Assembly (NCBI GenBank): GCA_020630435.1
Contig: JAHDBJ010000006.1
Location: 62,001-126,000, forward strand
Source of the DNA: Saprospiraceae bacterium
GTDB lineage: Bacteria; Bacteroidota; Bacteroidia; Chitinophagales; Saprospiraceae
DNA: 64,000 bases
Direction of reading: 5' to 3'
In this document: one piece after another, positions 33,122 to 42,192 of the stretch
How positions within the stretch are numbered: the stretch's first letter is position 1
Layout of the letters: each line of letters begins with the position of its first letter
The notes under the pieces: model-generated
Told to the model about the DNA's origin: nothing
Seen by the model: the letters and a program-made list of their open reading frames with translations, nothing else
Database searches by the model: none
Program-made: the position numbers and the translations under genes

Positions 33122-33688
33122 CTAAATCGTCATAATTTCTTTTTCTTTACCTTGTACCAAATGATTCACCTTCTCTGAATAATCATTCGTTTTATTTTGT
33201 ATTCTAGCTTCCATATCTTTACCCATATCTTCTGGATAACCATCCTTAACACCTTGCTTTATACCATCCATAGCTTCTCTCCTTGAATTTCGGATGCTAA
33301 TTTTTGCTTCTTCCCCTATTTGTTTAACTTTTTTTACTAAGTCTTTACGTCTTTCTTCGGTAAGTGGAGGGATAGAAATACGAATTAGTTCTCCATCATT
33401 TTGAGGTGTAACTCCTAAGTTCGCCTCAAAGATTGCTTTTTCAATATTGGGAATTACAGTCTTTTCCCAAGGCTGAATTAAAATTGTTCTGGCATCTGAA
33501 ATCGATATGTTTGCCATTTGTCCTATAGGAGTTTGTGTGCCATAATATTCTGCTAAAATCCCATTAAACATAGCTGGTGACGCTTTACCTGTTCTAACTT
33601 TTAATAATTCCTTTTGTAAACGTTCTACGGCACTTTGCATTCCTTCTTCAGCCGTTTCAATATAAATATCTATTTCTTCTTGATCCAT
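33122..33688 (-). CDS. frr: ribosome recycling factor
   Basis: A 188-residue protein that with EF-G splits post-termination ribosomes. Conserved stretches are LLKVRTGKASPAMFNGI, YYGTQTPIGQMANIS, IQPWEKTVIPNIEKAI, ANLGVTPQNDGELIRISIP and PPLTEERRKDLVKKVK; the final PEDMGKDMEARIQ and KEIMTI tail are usual. The start is ATG at 33686-33688. The gene is monocistronic here; pyrH, its common neighbour, is not in the window. Confidence 0.97.
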   Translation of the reverse strand: MDQEEIDIYIETAEEGMQSAVERLQKELLKVRTGKASPAMFNGILAEYYGTQTPIGQMANISISDARTILIQPWEKTVIPNIEKAIFEANLGVTPQNDGELIRISIPPLTEERRKDLVKKVKQIGEEAKISIRNSRREAMDGIKQGVKDGYPEDMGKDMEARIQNKTNDYSEKVNHLVQGKEKEIMTI

Positions 33689-33805
33689 GATGACTTATAA
33701 TTTTAAAAAGTACAAATATAGTTTAAAAAATGAACTATAAAAATTTTAAAAAGTTTACAAAATAGACAATTGCAGAACCTTATAAACTATAAATGATATA
33801 CAATT

Positions 33806-33839
33806 TTGTATTAGAGTAAGTATAGCTTTTATAATTTTG
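33806..33839 (+). promoter_or_regulatory. candidate promoter for the polyprenyl synthase operon
   Basis: TAATTTTG at 33832-33839 is an exact TAnnTTTG match and TTG at 33806-33808 stands 23 bases upstream, at the long end of the usual spacing. It lies 41 bases before the ATG at 33881. Confidence 0.45.
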
Positions 33840-33880
33840 ACTAAATTTATGCTTTTATAATTATCCTTCAATAAAACTAC

Positions 33881-34855
33881 ATGGTCAAATCCATAGATAC
33901 TATAAAGGAACCAATTGCAAAAGAGTTAATCCTCTTTGAAAAGCGATTTCGTGAAGCAATGAAGAGTAAAGTTCCTTTATTGGATAAAGTGACCTACTAT
34001 ATTGTTCAACGTAAAGGAAAACAAGTGCGACCGATGTTCATTTTTTTATGTGCAAAGGTTGTAGGTGGTGTAACAGATTCTACCTATAATGCTGCTTCTC
34101 TTGTAGAATTACTTCATACTGCTACCCTAGTACATGATGATGTTGTGGACGATGCCTATGAACGTCGAGGATTTTTCTCCATAAATGCCTTATGGAAAAA
34201 TAAAATAGCTGTTTTAGTAGGTGATTATTTACTCTCTCAGGGGCTTTTATTATCCTTGAAAAATGATGAATTTCAATTGCTCAAAATCGTTTCAAATGCC
34301 GTAAAAGAAATGAGTGAGGGGGAGTTGCTTCAAATTGAAAAAGCGAGACGCTTAGACATTAAGGAAACTATTTATTATGAAATCATTCGTCAAAAAACTG
34401 CTTCTCTTATAGCCGCTGCCTGTAGTGCTGGTGCAGCCTCTTCAACAAAAGATATGGAAGTAATTGAAAAAATGCGCTTGTTTGGTGAAAAAATAGGAAT
34501 TGCATTTCAAATCAAAGATGATTTATTTGATTTTGGAACAGATGATGTTGGGAAACCTCTTGGGATTGATATTAAAGAGAAAAAGATGACACTGCCATTA
34601 ATTTATGCTTTGCAAAATGCAGAGCGAAAAGATCGCAATCGAATTATCAATATCGTAAAACGACATAATAATAAACCCGATAAAGTGGCAGAGGTTATTC
34701 AGTTTGTAAGAGAAAGTGGGGGGCTAGAATACGCTAAAAAAATAATGTTACAATATCGTTCTGATGCGTTTGATATTTTGAATACTTTTCCAAATAGTCC
34801 ATCCAAAACTTCCTTACAAGCACTTGTGAATTTTGTAACAGAAAGAAAAAAATAA
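33881..34855 (+). CDS. polyprenyl diphosphate synthase
   Basis: A 324-residue trans-prenyltransferase. The first aspartate-rich motif is VHDDVVDDAYERRG (DDxxD) and the second is IKDDLFDFGTDDVGKP; KGKQVRPMFIFLCAK precedes them. Such long-chain synthases extend farnesyl diphosphate to make the side chain of menaquinone. Substrate length cannot be read from sequence. It begins an operon: the reductase gene follows after 13 bases. Confidence 0.92.
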   Translation: MVKSIDTIKEPIAKELILFEKRFREAMKSKVPLLDKVTYYIVQRKGKQVRPMFIFLCAKVVGGVTDSTYNAASLVELLHTATLVHDDVVDDAYERRGFFSINALWKNKIAVLVGDYLLSQGLLLSLKNDEFQLLKIVSNAVKEMSEGELLQIEKARRLDIKETIYYEIIRQKTASLIAAACSAGAASSTKDMEVIEKMRLFGEKIGIAFQIKDDLFDFGTDDVGKPLGIDIKEKKMTLPLIYALQNAERKDRNRIINIVKRHNNKPDKVAEVIQFVRESGGLEYAKKIMLQYRSDAFDILNTFPNSPSKTSLQALVNFVTERKK

Positions 34856-34868
34856 ACTTCATATAATT

Positions 34869-35612
34869 ATGCCAACCAAATGGTATCAAGGTAAGGTTAT
34901 AAAGATCGAAAATGCTTCCCCTACTACAAAGCGTTTTTGGATACAAACAGATGAAATTGACACCATCATCTTCAAAGCAGGGCAGTTTATCACACTAGAT
35001 CTTCCTGTTCATCAAAAAAGATTGTATCGTTGGAAAAGTTATTCTATTGCTAGCCCTCCTAATCAAGATAACATTTTAGAATTATGTATCGTTTTATTGG
35101 AAGGTGGTCTAGGAACAACTTATTTATTTAATGAAGTGAATATTGGTACAACGATAAAATTTAAAGGTCCATCAGGAACATTTATACTTTCTGACAATAT
35201 CACAACAGATCTAGTTTTTATTTGTACTGGTACAGGTATTGCGCCCTTTAGAAGTATGATAAAAGACATTTACAATGATCAAATAAACAATCATAATATT
35301 CATTTGATTTTTGGAACAAGACACCAAGAGTATATCTTATACAAAGAAGAGTTTGAAGCGTTAGTCGCAGAAAAAGAGAATTTTAAATATTCTGTTGCAT
35401 TATCAAGAGCTAAAGGTTTAAAGAACGATAGTAAACTTATTGATTGGCATTATGGCTATGTTCATCCCATTTATCAAAAACAATATAAAAATGTACAAAA
35501 ACCTATTCGTTTCTATTTGTGTGGTTGGTCAAATATGATTGATCAGGCTGTAGAAAACCTCAAAAAAATGGGATATGATAATACTCAAATCCATTACGAA
35601 TTATATGGATAA
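34869..35612 (+). CDS. ferredoxin-NADP reductase-like flavoprotein
   Basis: A 247-residue FAD/NAD(P) oxidoreductase without a ferredoxin domain. The FAD-binding motif is RWKSYSIASPP (RxYS), the pyrophosphate part ICTGTGIAPFRSMI, the domain then shows HLIFGTRHQEYILY, and it ends with YLCGWSNMIDQAVENLKKMG, the C-terminal pattern of phenol-hydroxylase-type reductases. It passes electrons between NAD(P)H and a ferredoxin or oxygenase partner; the partner is not in the window. Likely cotranscribed with the prenyl synthase. Confidence 0.85.
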   Translation: MPTKWYQGKVIKIENASPTTKRFWIQTDEIDTIIFKAGQFITLDLPVHQKRLYRWKSYSIASPPNQDNILELCIVLLEGGLGTTYLFNEVNIGTTIKFKGPSGTFILSDNITTDLVFICTGTGIAPFRSMIKDIYNDQINNHNIHLIFGTRHQEYILYKEEFEALVAEKENFKYSVALSRAKGLKNDSKLIDWHYGYVHPIYQKQYKNVQKPIRFYLCGWSNMIDQAVENLKKMGYDNTQIHYELYG

Positions 35613-35648
35613 TAGAATATCTCCTTATAACTAAACTAGTTAGAATTT

Positions 35649-36137
35649 ATGAAACATTTATGCTATTTAATTTTGTTGGTTGGTATGAGCTTTCTTTCCT
35701 GTGGAGATGATGAAAGAGGAATAGAGATGATTTATACCAATGACTTTTTTATTAGTGCTGCTCAAAATCCATTTGAAACCTTATTTATTGAAACGACACT
35801 AGCTACTCAAGCAGATTTTTTTCTAGGAATGGATAAAGAGGAAATCAAAAATATCCACTTGACTTATGGTCGCCTAAGTAATGTAGAAGGAGTAAATTAT
35901 GATTTTATACAAGAGGTTTCTATTAGTGTAGATTCTGAAATTTATGAGGTTGGTTATCGGAATGACATCAGAGACAACCAGGGTACTACTCTAGAGTTAA
36001 TATCAAACTTGACCGATGTAAAACCTTTTATGGTAGAAGATGACTTTAGGTTGATTGTTCGAATACGTTTTAAATATGCTCCTTTTTTTAATATTGAACA
36101 AAATCGACTAGAACTGCGTTTTGAGGCATTTAAGTAA
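35649..36137 (+). CDS. small lipoprotein, unrecognised
   Basis: A 162-residue protein with an SPII signal peptide (MKHLCYLILLVGMSFLSC, Cys at 18) followed by GDDERG, consistent with surface-directed lipoproteins of Bacteroidota. The remaining part is beta-rich with no motif I recognise. It follows the reductase gene by 37 bases on the same strand and precedes the esterase by 63. Confidence 0.65.
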   Translation: MKHLCYLILLVGMSFLSCGDDERGIEMIYTNDFFISAAQNPFETLFIETTLATQADFFLGMDKEEIKNIHLTYGRLSNVEGVNYDFIQEVSISVDSEIYEVGYRNDIRDNQGTTLELISNLTDVKPFMVEDDFRLIVRIRFKYAPFFNIEQNRLELRFEAFK

Positions 36138-36199
36138 CCCCATTTTTTAAATAGACTTTATTCTAAATAATTTTTCAGTCTTACAACAACTAGTCTAGG

Positions 36200-36985
36200 A
36201 TGAAATTGAACTATAAAAGTTTTGGTCAAGGTGAGCCTATTATCATTTTACATGGCTTATTTGGAATGCTAGACAATTGGCAAACCATTGCCAAAAAATT
36301 GGCGGAACAATACTGGGTATTTGTTGTAGATTTAAGGAATCATGGAAAATCACCCCATCATCCTATCTTTAACTACCAAGCGATGGTCGAAGATATACAT
36401 GAATTTATGGAAAATCAATGGATATACAATGCTTCTATTATAGGACATTCAATGGGAGGAAAGGTGGCTATGCAATTAGCTTTTAGCTATCCTGAAACAA
36501 TCAATAAGCTGATCATAGTAGATATTGCTCCAAAGCAATATGCCAGAGGTCATGATGCTATTTTTGAGGCTTTATTTTCACTAAAATTGGATCAAATATC
36601 TTCTAGAAAAGAGGCTATTGAAGAGCTTAAAGCAAAAATTCAAGAAGAAGGGGTACGTCAATTTTTATTAAAAAACCTTGCTAGAACAAAGGAAGGAACT
36701 TATCAATGGAAAATGAATCTTCCAGTTATTTATGAACATTATCCCACTCTAATGAATCCAATAGAAGGGGAGAAATATGAGGGAGAAACTCTTTTTATTC
36801 GAGGGGATAAATCTACTTATATTTTAGACGAAGATTGGATAAATATAGGAACACTTTTTCCTAATTATAATAGTGTTACAATTGCCAATGCAGGGCATTG
36901 GGTTCATGCAGATGCTCCTTTAGTTCTTCTAGAAACCATATTCCATTTTTTAAATTTAGATTCTAAAGACATTTTGTATTTTTAG
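36200..36985 (+). CDS. alpha/beta-hydrolase esterase (YbfF-like)
   Basis: A 261-residue soluble hydrolase. The oxyanion region is IILHGLFGMLDNW, followed by VVDLRNHGKSPHHP, the nucleophile elbow GHSMGGKVAMQLA, and GHWVHADAP with the catalytic His near the C-terminus. The pattern LHGLFGxxxNW and RNHGxSPH is that of the YbfF group of acyl esterases. No signal peptide. Substrate unknown. Confidence 0.85.
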   Translation: MKLNYKSFGQGEPIIILHGLFGMLDNWQTIAKKLAEQYWVFVVDLRNHGKSPHHPIFNYQAMVEDIHEFMENQWIYNASIIGHSMGGKVAMQLAFSYPETINKLIIVDIAPKQYARGHDAIFEALFSLKLDQISSRKEAIEELKAKIQEEGVRQFLLKNLARTKEGTYQWKMNLPVIYEHYPTLMNPIEGEKYEGETLFIRGDKSTYILDEDWINIGTLFPNYNSVTIANAGHWVHADAPLVLLETIFHFLNLDSKDILYF

Positions 36986-37074
36986 GTTTTTAAAATGCAC
37001 CAAACATAAGAAAAACTGCATCTATAAAAGTAAATATGTTTGGAATGTATCAACAAAAACAAATCGTCGTCGAA

Positions 37075-38145
37075 ATGAAAAATATAAATATAACCGTATT
37101 TTGGATGCTCATCCTTTTTTTATCAAGTTGTGCCAATGATAAAATACCAAGTTTAGCTCGTCCTACACAAGCTATTGGAATGATAAATCATGCTACAATT
37201 GTAGCAGATAAAACGATTTGGGAAGGTTTTGTAGGAGATTCTTTACGAAATAATATGGAAGCACCATATCCAATATTACCTCAGCCAGAACCTACTTTTA
37301 ATATACAACATTTCACTGCACAGATGCTGCAAGAAGATCCGAATAAGCGGCATCTTAAAACAATGATTTTTCTGGCAGATTTGAGTGATACCAACTCTTT
37401 AACTACAAGTGAAGTGAAAGCTGCTATTGGAGCAGAAAATGTATTAAGAGCCAAAGAAGACCCTAAATTTAGCTCAGTGGTTGGTCGTGACAAATGGGCT
37501 AGAGGACAACTTATTATTTATGTTTTTGGATTTGGGGAACAGCAACTTGCTCAAAATATAGCTAGAAACTATCCTGCTATTGCTAAACGAATAAAAGCAA
37601 TTTATGCTGAAATGTTAGATGCTCAGACTTATGTTAGAGGCCACCATCGTTCTTTAACCGATAAAATCAAAAGTAAGTTTGAAGTGGCTGTTGACTTACC
37701 TGCCGATTATCAGCTAGCTATAGAAGATGATAATTTCATGTGGTTAAGAAAAGAAACAAAGGTTTTGAGTAGTAATATTATGTTGTATAAAATTCCATAT
37801 GCTGAAAAAGAGCAACTTTCAAATGAGGGGCTTAAATCTATTCGGAATGAATTAGGGAAGAAGTATATTGCCACAACAATTGAGGGTACTTACATGAAGA
37901 TGAATGATATTGATTTACCAGTATTTTATAAAAATAAAACACTCAATAATAATTTCACTATTGAAGCTAGAGGCATTTGGGATATTAAAAATGATTACAT
38001 GGGAGGGCCATTCTTAAGCTATCTTATACATAATCCTGATAAAAGTGAGCTTTTATATGTAGATGGATTTGTTCATGCACCAGGTCAGAAAAAGCGTAAT
38101 TATATGCAGCATTTAGAATTAATATTTGCGAGCATAAAGTTCTAA
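37075..38145 (+). CDS. DUF4837-family lipoprotein
   Basis: I start it at the ATG at 37075 (356 residues), which directly gives an SPII signal (MKNINITVFWMLILFLSSC); the upstream ATG at 37036 would add 13 residues ahead of it. The body (LYKIPYAEKEQL, GTYMKMNDIDLPVFYKN, EARGIWDIKNDYMGGPFLSY) matches the Bacteroidota-only DUF4837 family. Function unknown. Monocistronic with its own terminator at 38175-38216. Confidence 0.85.
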   Translation: MKNINITVFWMLILFLSSCANDKIPSLARPTQAIGMINHATIVADKTIWEGFVGDSLRNNMEAPYPILPQPEPTFNIQHFTAQMLQEDPNKRHLKTMIFLADLSDTNSLTTSEVKAAIGAENVLRAKEDPKFSSVVGRDKWARGQLIIYVFGFGEQQLAQNIARNYPAIAKRIKAIYAEMLDAQTYVRGHHRSLTDKIKSKFEVAVDLPADYQLAIEDDNFMWLRKETKVLSSNIMLYKIPYAEKEQLSNEGLKSIRNELGKKYIATTIEGTYMKMNDIDLPVFYKNKTLNNNFTIEARGIWDIKNDYMGGPFLSYLIHNPDKSELLYVDGFVHAPGQKKRNYMQHLELIFASIKF

Positions 38146-38174
38146 ACAAACATTTTACAATAAAAAATATATAG

Positions 38175-38216
38175 AAACTGCTTGTTGAGTTTACACTTAA
38201 GAAGCAGTTTTTTTTT
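38175..38216 (+). terminator. terminator of the DUF4837 gene
   Basis: AAACTGCTT and AAGCAGTTT arms around an 18-base loop, followed by an eight-T run. Confidence 0.85.
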
Positions 38217-38273
38217 ATATTTATGATTATCTTTACAAAATGTAATTATTTTACTATAAATTAAACCTGATAA

Positions 38274-38870
38274 ATGTTTCGCAAGCTCAAATATGATTCC
38301 CTTAGTGAGCTTTCTGATTTGGAATTAGTTGAAAAGTATAAAATTTCAAGGGAAAAAAACTATGTCGCAGAACTTTTCCAACGCTATAGACACTTAGTGT
38401 TTGGAGTGGCATTGAAATACCTAAAAAAAGAAGCTGAAAGCCACGATATTACAATGGTTATTTTTGAGCGATTGCTTACAAAATTGGATACATATACGGT
38501 AAATAATGTTAAAAATTGGATATATACCATGACCAAAAATGAATGTTTATCCAAAATAAAAGAGCATAATCGAAAATCAGAGTTTGAAAAAAAATATACT
38601 GATCTTGAAAAGATTTCTCCAAAAATTATGGAAAATGATGGATTCATTCGTCTAACTATTGAAGCTGATGAGAATCAGCGTATCCATAAACTAAGAAATG
38701 CTATAGCATTATTGAGAGTAGAACAAAGGAGATGTATTGAAGCTTTTTACCTTAGAGAAAAATCCTACAAAGAAGTTTCAGAAGAAACAGGATTCCCAAT
38801 CAATAAGGTAAAAAGCTACTTACAAAACGGAAAACGTAAATTAGCCAAGATCATGAGTGAGAGCACCTAA
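38274..38870 (+). CDS. ECF RNA polymerase sigma factor
   Basis: A 198-residue sigma-70-family protein. Region 2 is AELFQRYRHLVFGVALKYLK plus LLTKLDTYTVNNVKNWIYTM, and region 4 is LRVEQRRCIEAFYLREKSYK with EVSEETGFPINKVKSYLQNG. The next gene, 55 bases downstream, encodes a zinc-finger membrane protein that is its likely anti-sigma partner. Confidence 0.88.
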   Translation: MFRKLKYDSLSELSDLELVEKYKISREKNYVAELFQRYRHLVFGVALKYLKKEAESHDITMVIFERLLTKLDTYTVNNVKNWIYTMTKNECLSKIKEHNRKSEFEKKYTDLEKISPKIMENDGFIRLTIEADENQRIHKLRNAIALLRVEQRRCIEAFYLREKSYKEVSEETGFPINKVKSYLQNGKRKLAKIMSEST

Positions 38871-38925
38871 TTGAAATCTATTCGTTTTTTATTTTACGGA
38901 TAGCGATTATGAAGCTTATTTAAAA

Positions 38926-39690
38926 ATGTACATGAAAAAGATTTTTTACGAATCAGACTGTCTTTCAAAAGAACAAATTTCGGATTATATTACGGATAAA
39001 CTTAATGGAGAAGCATTAAGAACAGTCGAACATCATTTAATTGATTGCCCATTTTGTAATGATGCTGTAGAAGGATATTCTATAGTAAATGAAGCACCTC
39101 AAGTTTATACTCTTGAATCTCAACTAAAACCAGTCACTTCCAAAGTAACTAAAAGGCATAAACTCCCTATATATAATTTAAATAAAATTGCTGCTGCTAT
39201 ACTCCTTTTAGTATTACCAGCAGCTTTGTTTTTTTATTTAAATCGTAATGCTAAAAATCAAGACTTGTTTAGTGTTTATCATGCAACTTATGATAGCTCT
39301 TTTACGACTAGAGCTGCATCCGATAAAAATACAGCGACCTCTAATAAAGAATTAGAAAAAGCTTTTCAATATTACGAAGCAGGGGATTTTGAAAATAGTA
39401 TTGTTCATTTTGATAATTACATTAAAGAACAACAACAAGATGAGGAAGCAATTTTATATTTGGGATTAGCATACTTAGAAGAAGCAAAAACCAGTAAAGC
39501 TATCCAATATCTAAATTCCCTTAGACTAAACTCCCAATCATATTACGAAGAAGCAACTTGGTATCTCGCATTAGCTTATACTAAAGAACAAGATCACCAA
39601 AAAGCAAAAGAGATTTTAGAAGAGTTACTTAAAATTGAAAATGGATATTATCATAAAGAAACTAATGAATTATACCAGCAACTTAAGTAA
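38926..39690 (+). CDS. anti-sigma-factor-like membrane protein with C-terminal TPRs
   Basis: A 254-residue protein. Residues about 8-45 resemble an anti-sigma zinc finger (CLSKEQISDYITDKL ... HHLIDCPFCNDAVEG; note HHLIDCPFC), one transmembrane helix follows (KIAAAILLLVLPAALFFYL, about 85-105), and the outer part has tetratricopeptide-like repeats (AFQYYEAGDFENSIVHFDNY; EEATWYLALAYTKEQDHQKA). It probably holds the upstream sigma factor until a periplasmic signal arrives. The start could also be the ATG two codons later. Confidence 0.8.
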   Translation: MYMKKIFYESDCLSKEQISDYITDKLNGEALRTVEHHLIDCPFCNDAVEGYSIVNEAPQVYTLESQLKPVTSKVTKRHKLPIYNLNKIAAAILLLVLPAALFFYLNRNAKNQDLFSVYHATYDSSFTTRAASDKNTATSNKELEKAFQYYEAGDFENSIVHFDNYIKEQQQDEEAILYLGLAYLEEAKTSKAIQYLNSLRLNSQSYYEEATWYLALAYTKEQDHQKAKEILEELLKIENGYYHKETNELYQQLK

Positions 39691-39701
39691 AAATAGTTTT
39701 A

Positions 39702-42188
39702 TCATTCTAAAAAATAAACTCTTTTAACGCGAGGTGGTATAGAAGTTAATACCTCATATGGAATCGTATCCATACATTCAGCAAGTATTTCTATGCCTTG
39801 CGATTTTCCAAAAATCAAAACACTATCTCCTTCTTGTGCCTCAGGGATGTTGGTAATATCTATCATACACATATCCATGCATATATTACCTATAGTTTTC
39901 GCTTTTTTATGGTGCAGTAGTACACTAAACCGACCATTGCCACAAGCTCGATTTAAGCCATCAGCATAACCTATACTTAAGGTTGCAATTATAGTCTTCG
40001 TATTTGCTTTACCTCTACGACTATAACCTATTGTTTGTCCTTTTTCTAATGTTTTGATTTGTGAAATAGTGGCCTTTAATGTACTAATAGAAAGTAATTT
40101 TTTCTGTATGAGAGTTGTACTGTCATAGCCATATAAACCTATCCCTAACCGAACCATATCCATTTGGGCATTAGGAAACCGAATAATACCACTAGAATTT
40201 AAAATATGAGAAGTGGGAAAATAGGATAAAGCATTTGAAATCGATTTATATATTTTCTTAAAAAGATCAATTTGATTTCGAGTAAAAGCATCATGTTGCA
40301 CTTCTTCACTACCTGCCAAATGTGAAAAAATAGACTCGACTTTGATTTGTTGTGTATTTTTTAATAATATTGATACTAGTGGTACGACTTCTGCTTGTTC
40401 AAACCCTAAGCGTTTCATTCCCGTGTCTATTTTCAAATGAATCTTTATAGTTTTATGAGGAATCGTTTTTAAAAACATAATCAAACTGCCCAGCATTCTT
40501 AAACTATATATTTCTGGCTCTAGATCATATCGAAGCAATGTCTCAAAACTATTTTCGTCTGAATTTAAGACCATAATTGGTAACTTAATGCCTGCTTGTC
40601 GAAGTTCTATCCCTTCATCTATATATGCTACTGCTAGGTAATCAACTTGCTGTGTTTCTAGTAACTTGGCGATTTCAACGCTACCACTACCATAAGCTGC
40701 TGCTTTGACCATCACCATTATTTGGGTTTCTTTTTTTATAAATGTTTTATAAACATTCAAATTATGTATAAATGCAGAAAGGTTGATTTCTAAAATAGTT
40801 TTATGAATTTTCTCTTCTAGTCGATTGGCAATTTTTTCAAATCCAAAAGTTCTTGCTCCTTTTATTAGAATTGCCTCATTATTAAAATAGTGCTTATCAA
40901 TATTTTGTAGGAATTTCGTAGTGCTTTTATAAAAAAAAGAAGACATGAAGGCAGGAAGAATAGATTCAAGTCTAGTAATTTTTTCACCAATCCCAATTAA
41001 TTGATCAACCTTATTTTTTTGTAAAATACCTGCTATGGCATGGTATAATTTATTTTCATCCATACCACTTTGTAATATATCCGATAATATAACCGTCTTG
41101 TTTTGTTGATGACTGTTTTGAGTAAGAAAATTGATAGCTACAGATAGTGAGGTTAAATCTGAATTATAACTATCATTTACAAGGAGGCAATTATTGATAC
41201 CTTTTTTCATCTCTAGACGCATGGCTACATTTTGAAGCAATTGCATTCTTCTAGAAAGAAGTGTATTATCGTACCCTAAGTAAAGTAAATATAACCAACA
41301 GTGTAATACGTTCTCTATGGATGCTGTATCTGTAAAAGGAATTTCTATTTCTATCTTTTTTTTATAAAAAATAGCTTTTATAAGACTACCATATTGTTTT
41401 TTTTCTCTAGAAGAAACGCTCTTTATGTATAAGTCTGCTTTTTTATCTTTAAAAGACCATGTTAAATGCTCTTTTTTAGGATAAAATACGGTCAGTATTT
41501 CCCTTATTTCTTCATTATCTTGATTGTACAATATTGTTTTAGCATTTTTGAATAGGATTGCTTTTTCTCGAATTTTACTTTTTCTGTCTTTAAATCCTTC
41601 ATCATGAGCTGTTCCTATATTCGTAAATATACCTAATGAACAGTTGATAATGGGGGCGATATACTCCATCTCCCCGCTAGTCGAAATTCCTGCTTCAAAA
41701 ATTCCAAGTTGATGTTCTTTACGGAGTTGCCATACTGACATAGGAACACCAATTTGAGAATTATAACTTTTAGGGCTCCGAACTATTTTATAATCTTTTT
41801 CTAATAATTGAAAAAGCCATTCCTTGACAATCGTTTTCCCATTACTACCAGTAATTCCAATCACAGGTAGTTTAAATTGATTTCGATGAAACTGAACTAT
41901 TTTTTGGAGTGCTTCTACTACATTTTCTACAAGAATAAAATTAGCACCTTGATAAGGTTCCAGATCAATTGGAGTCGAAATCACAAAATTTTTCACTCCT
42001 TTTTGATACAAGTCAGTAATAAATTTATGCCCATCATTTTTACTTGTTTTTAAAGCAAAAAACAAAGTCATACTAGGTGATAATAACTGACGACTATCAA
42101 ATAGGAGTTGTTCTATCTTGTAATCAAATGTTTTTTGATTTAGAAAAGTATAAGAAAGTTTTTTTACAATATTTATAATGTTGTACAT
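39702..42188 (-). CDS. murF-alr: bifunctional UDP-MurNAc-tripeptide:D-Ala-D-Ala ligase / alanine racemase
   Basis: An 828-residue fusion when started at the ATG at 42186-42188, 4 bases after the purD stop; the longer frame from 42254 would overlap purD. The N-terminal half is MurF with the P-loop GITGSNGKTIVKEW near residue 113 and FTNIGTAHDEGF. The C-terminal half is alanine racemase with the PLP lysine in MVKAAAYGSGSVE near 492, LKIDTGMKRLGF, and a final GDSVLIFG region. It supplies D-alanine and adds D-Ala-D-Ala to the peptidoglycan precursor. The fusion is characteristic of Bacteroidota. Confidence 0.95.
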   Translation of the reverse strand: MYNIINIVKKLSYTFLNQKTFDYKIEQLLFDSRQLLSPSMTLFFALKTSKNDGHKFITDLYQKGVKNFVISTPIDLEPYQGANFILVENVVEALQKIVQFHRNQFKLPVIGITGSNGKTIVKEWLFQLLEKDYKIVRSPKSYNSQIGVPMSVWQLRKEHQLGIFEAGISTSGEMEYIAPIINCSLGIFTNIGTAHDEGFKDRKSKIREKAILFKNAKTILYNQDNEEIREILTVFYPKKEHLTWSFKDKKADLYIKSVSSREKKQYGSLIKAIFYKKKIEIEIPFTDTASIENVLHCWLYLLYLGYDNTLLSRRMQLLQNVAMRLEMKKGINNCLLVNDSYNSDLTSLSVAINFLTQNSHQQNKTVILSDILQSGMDENKLYHAIAGILQKNKVDQLIGIGEKITRLESILPAFMSSFFYKSTTKFLQNIDKHYFNNEAILIKGARTFGFEKIANRLEEKIHKTILEINLSAFIHNLNVYKTFIKKETQIMVMVKAAAYGSGSVEIAKLLETQQVDYLAVAYIDEGIELRQAGIKLPIMVLNSDENSFETLLRYDLEPEIYSLRMLGSLIMFLKTIPHKTIKIHLKIDTGMKRLGFEQAEVVPLVSILLKNTQQIKVESIFSHLAGSEEVQHDAFTRNQIDLFKKIYKSISNALSYFPTSHILNSSGIIRFPNAQMDMVRLGIGLYGYDSTTLIQKKLLSISTLKATISQIKTLEKGQTIGYSRRGKANTKTIIATLSIGYADGLNRACGNGRFSVLLHHKKAKTIGNICMDMCMIDITNIPEAQEGDSVLIFGKSQGIEILAECMDTIPYEVLTSIPPRVKRVYFLE

Positions 42189-42192
42189 ATCT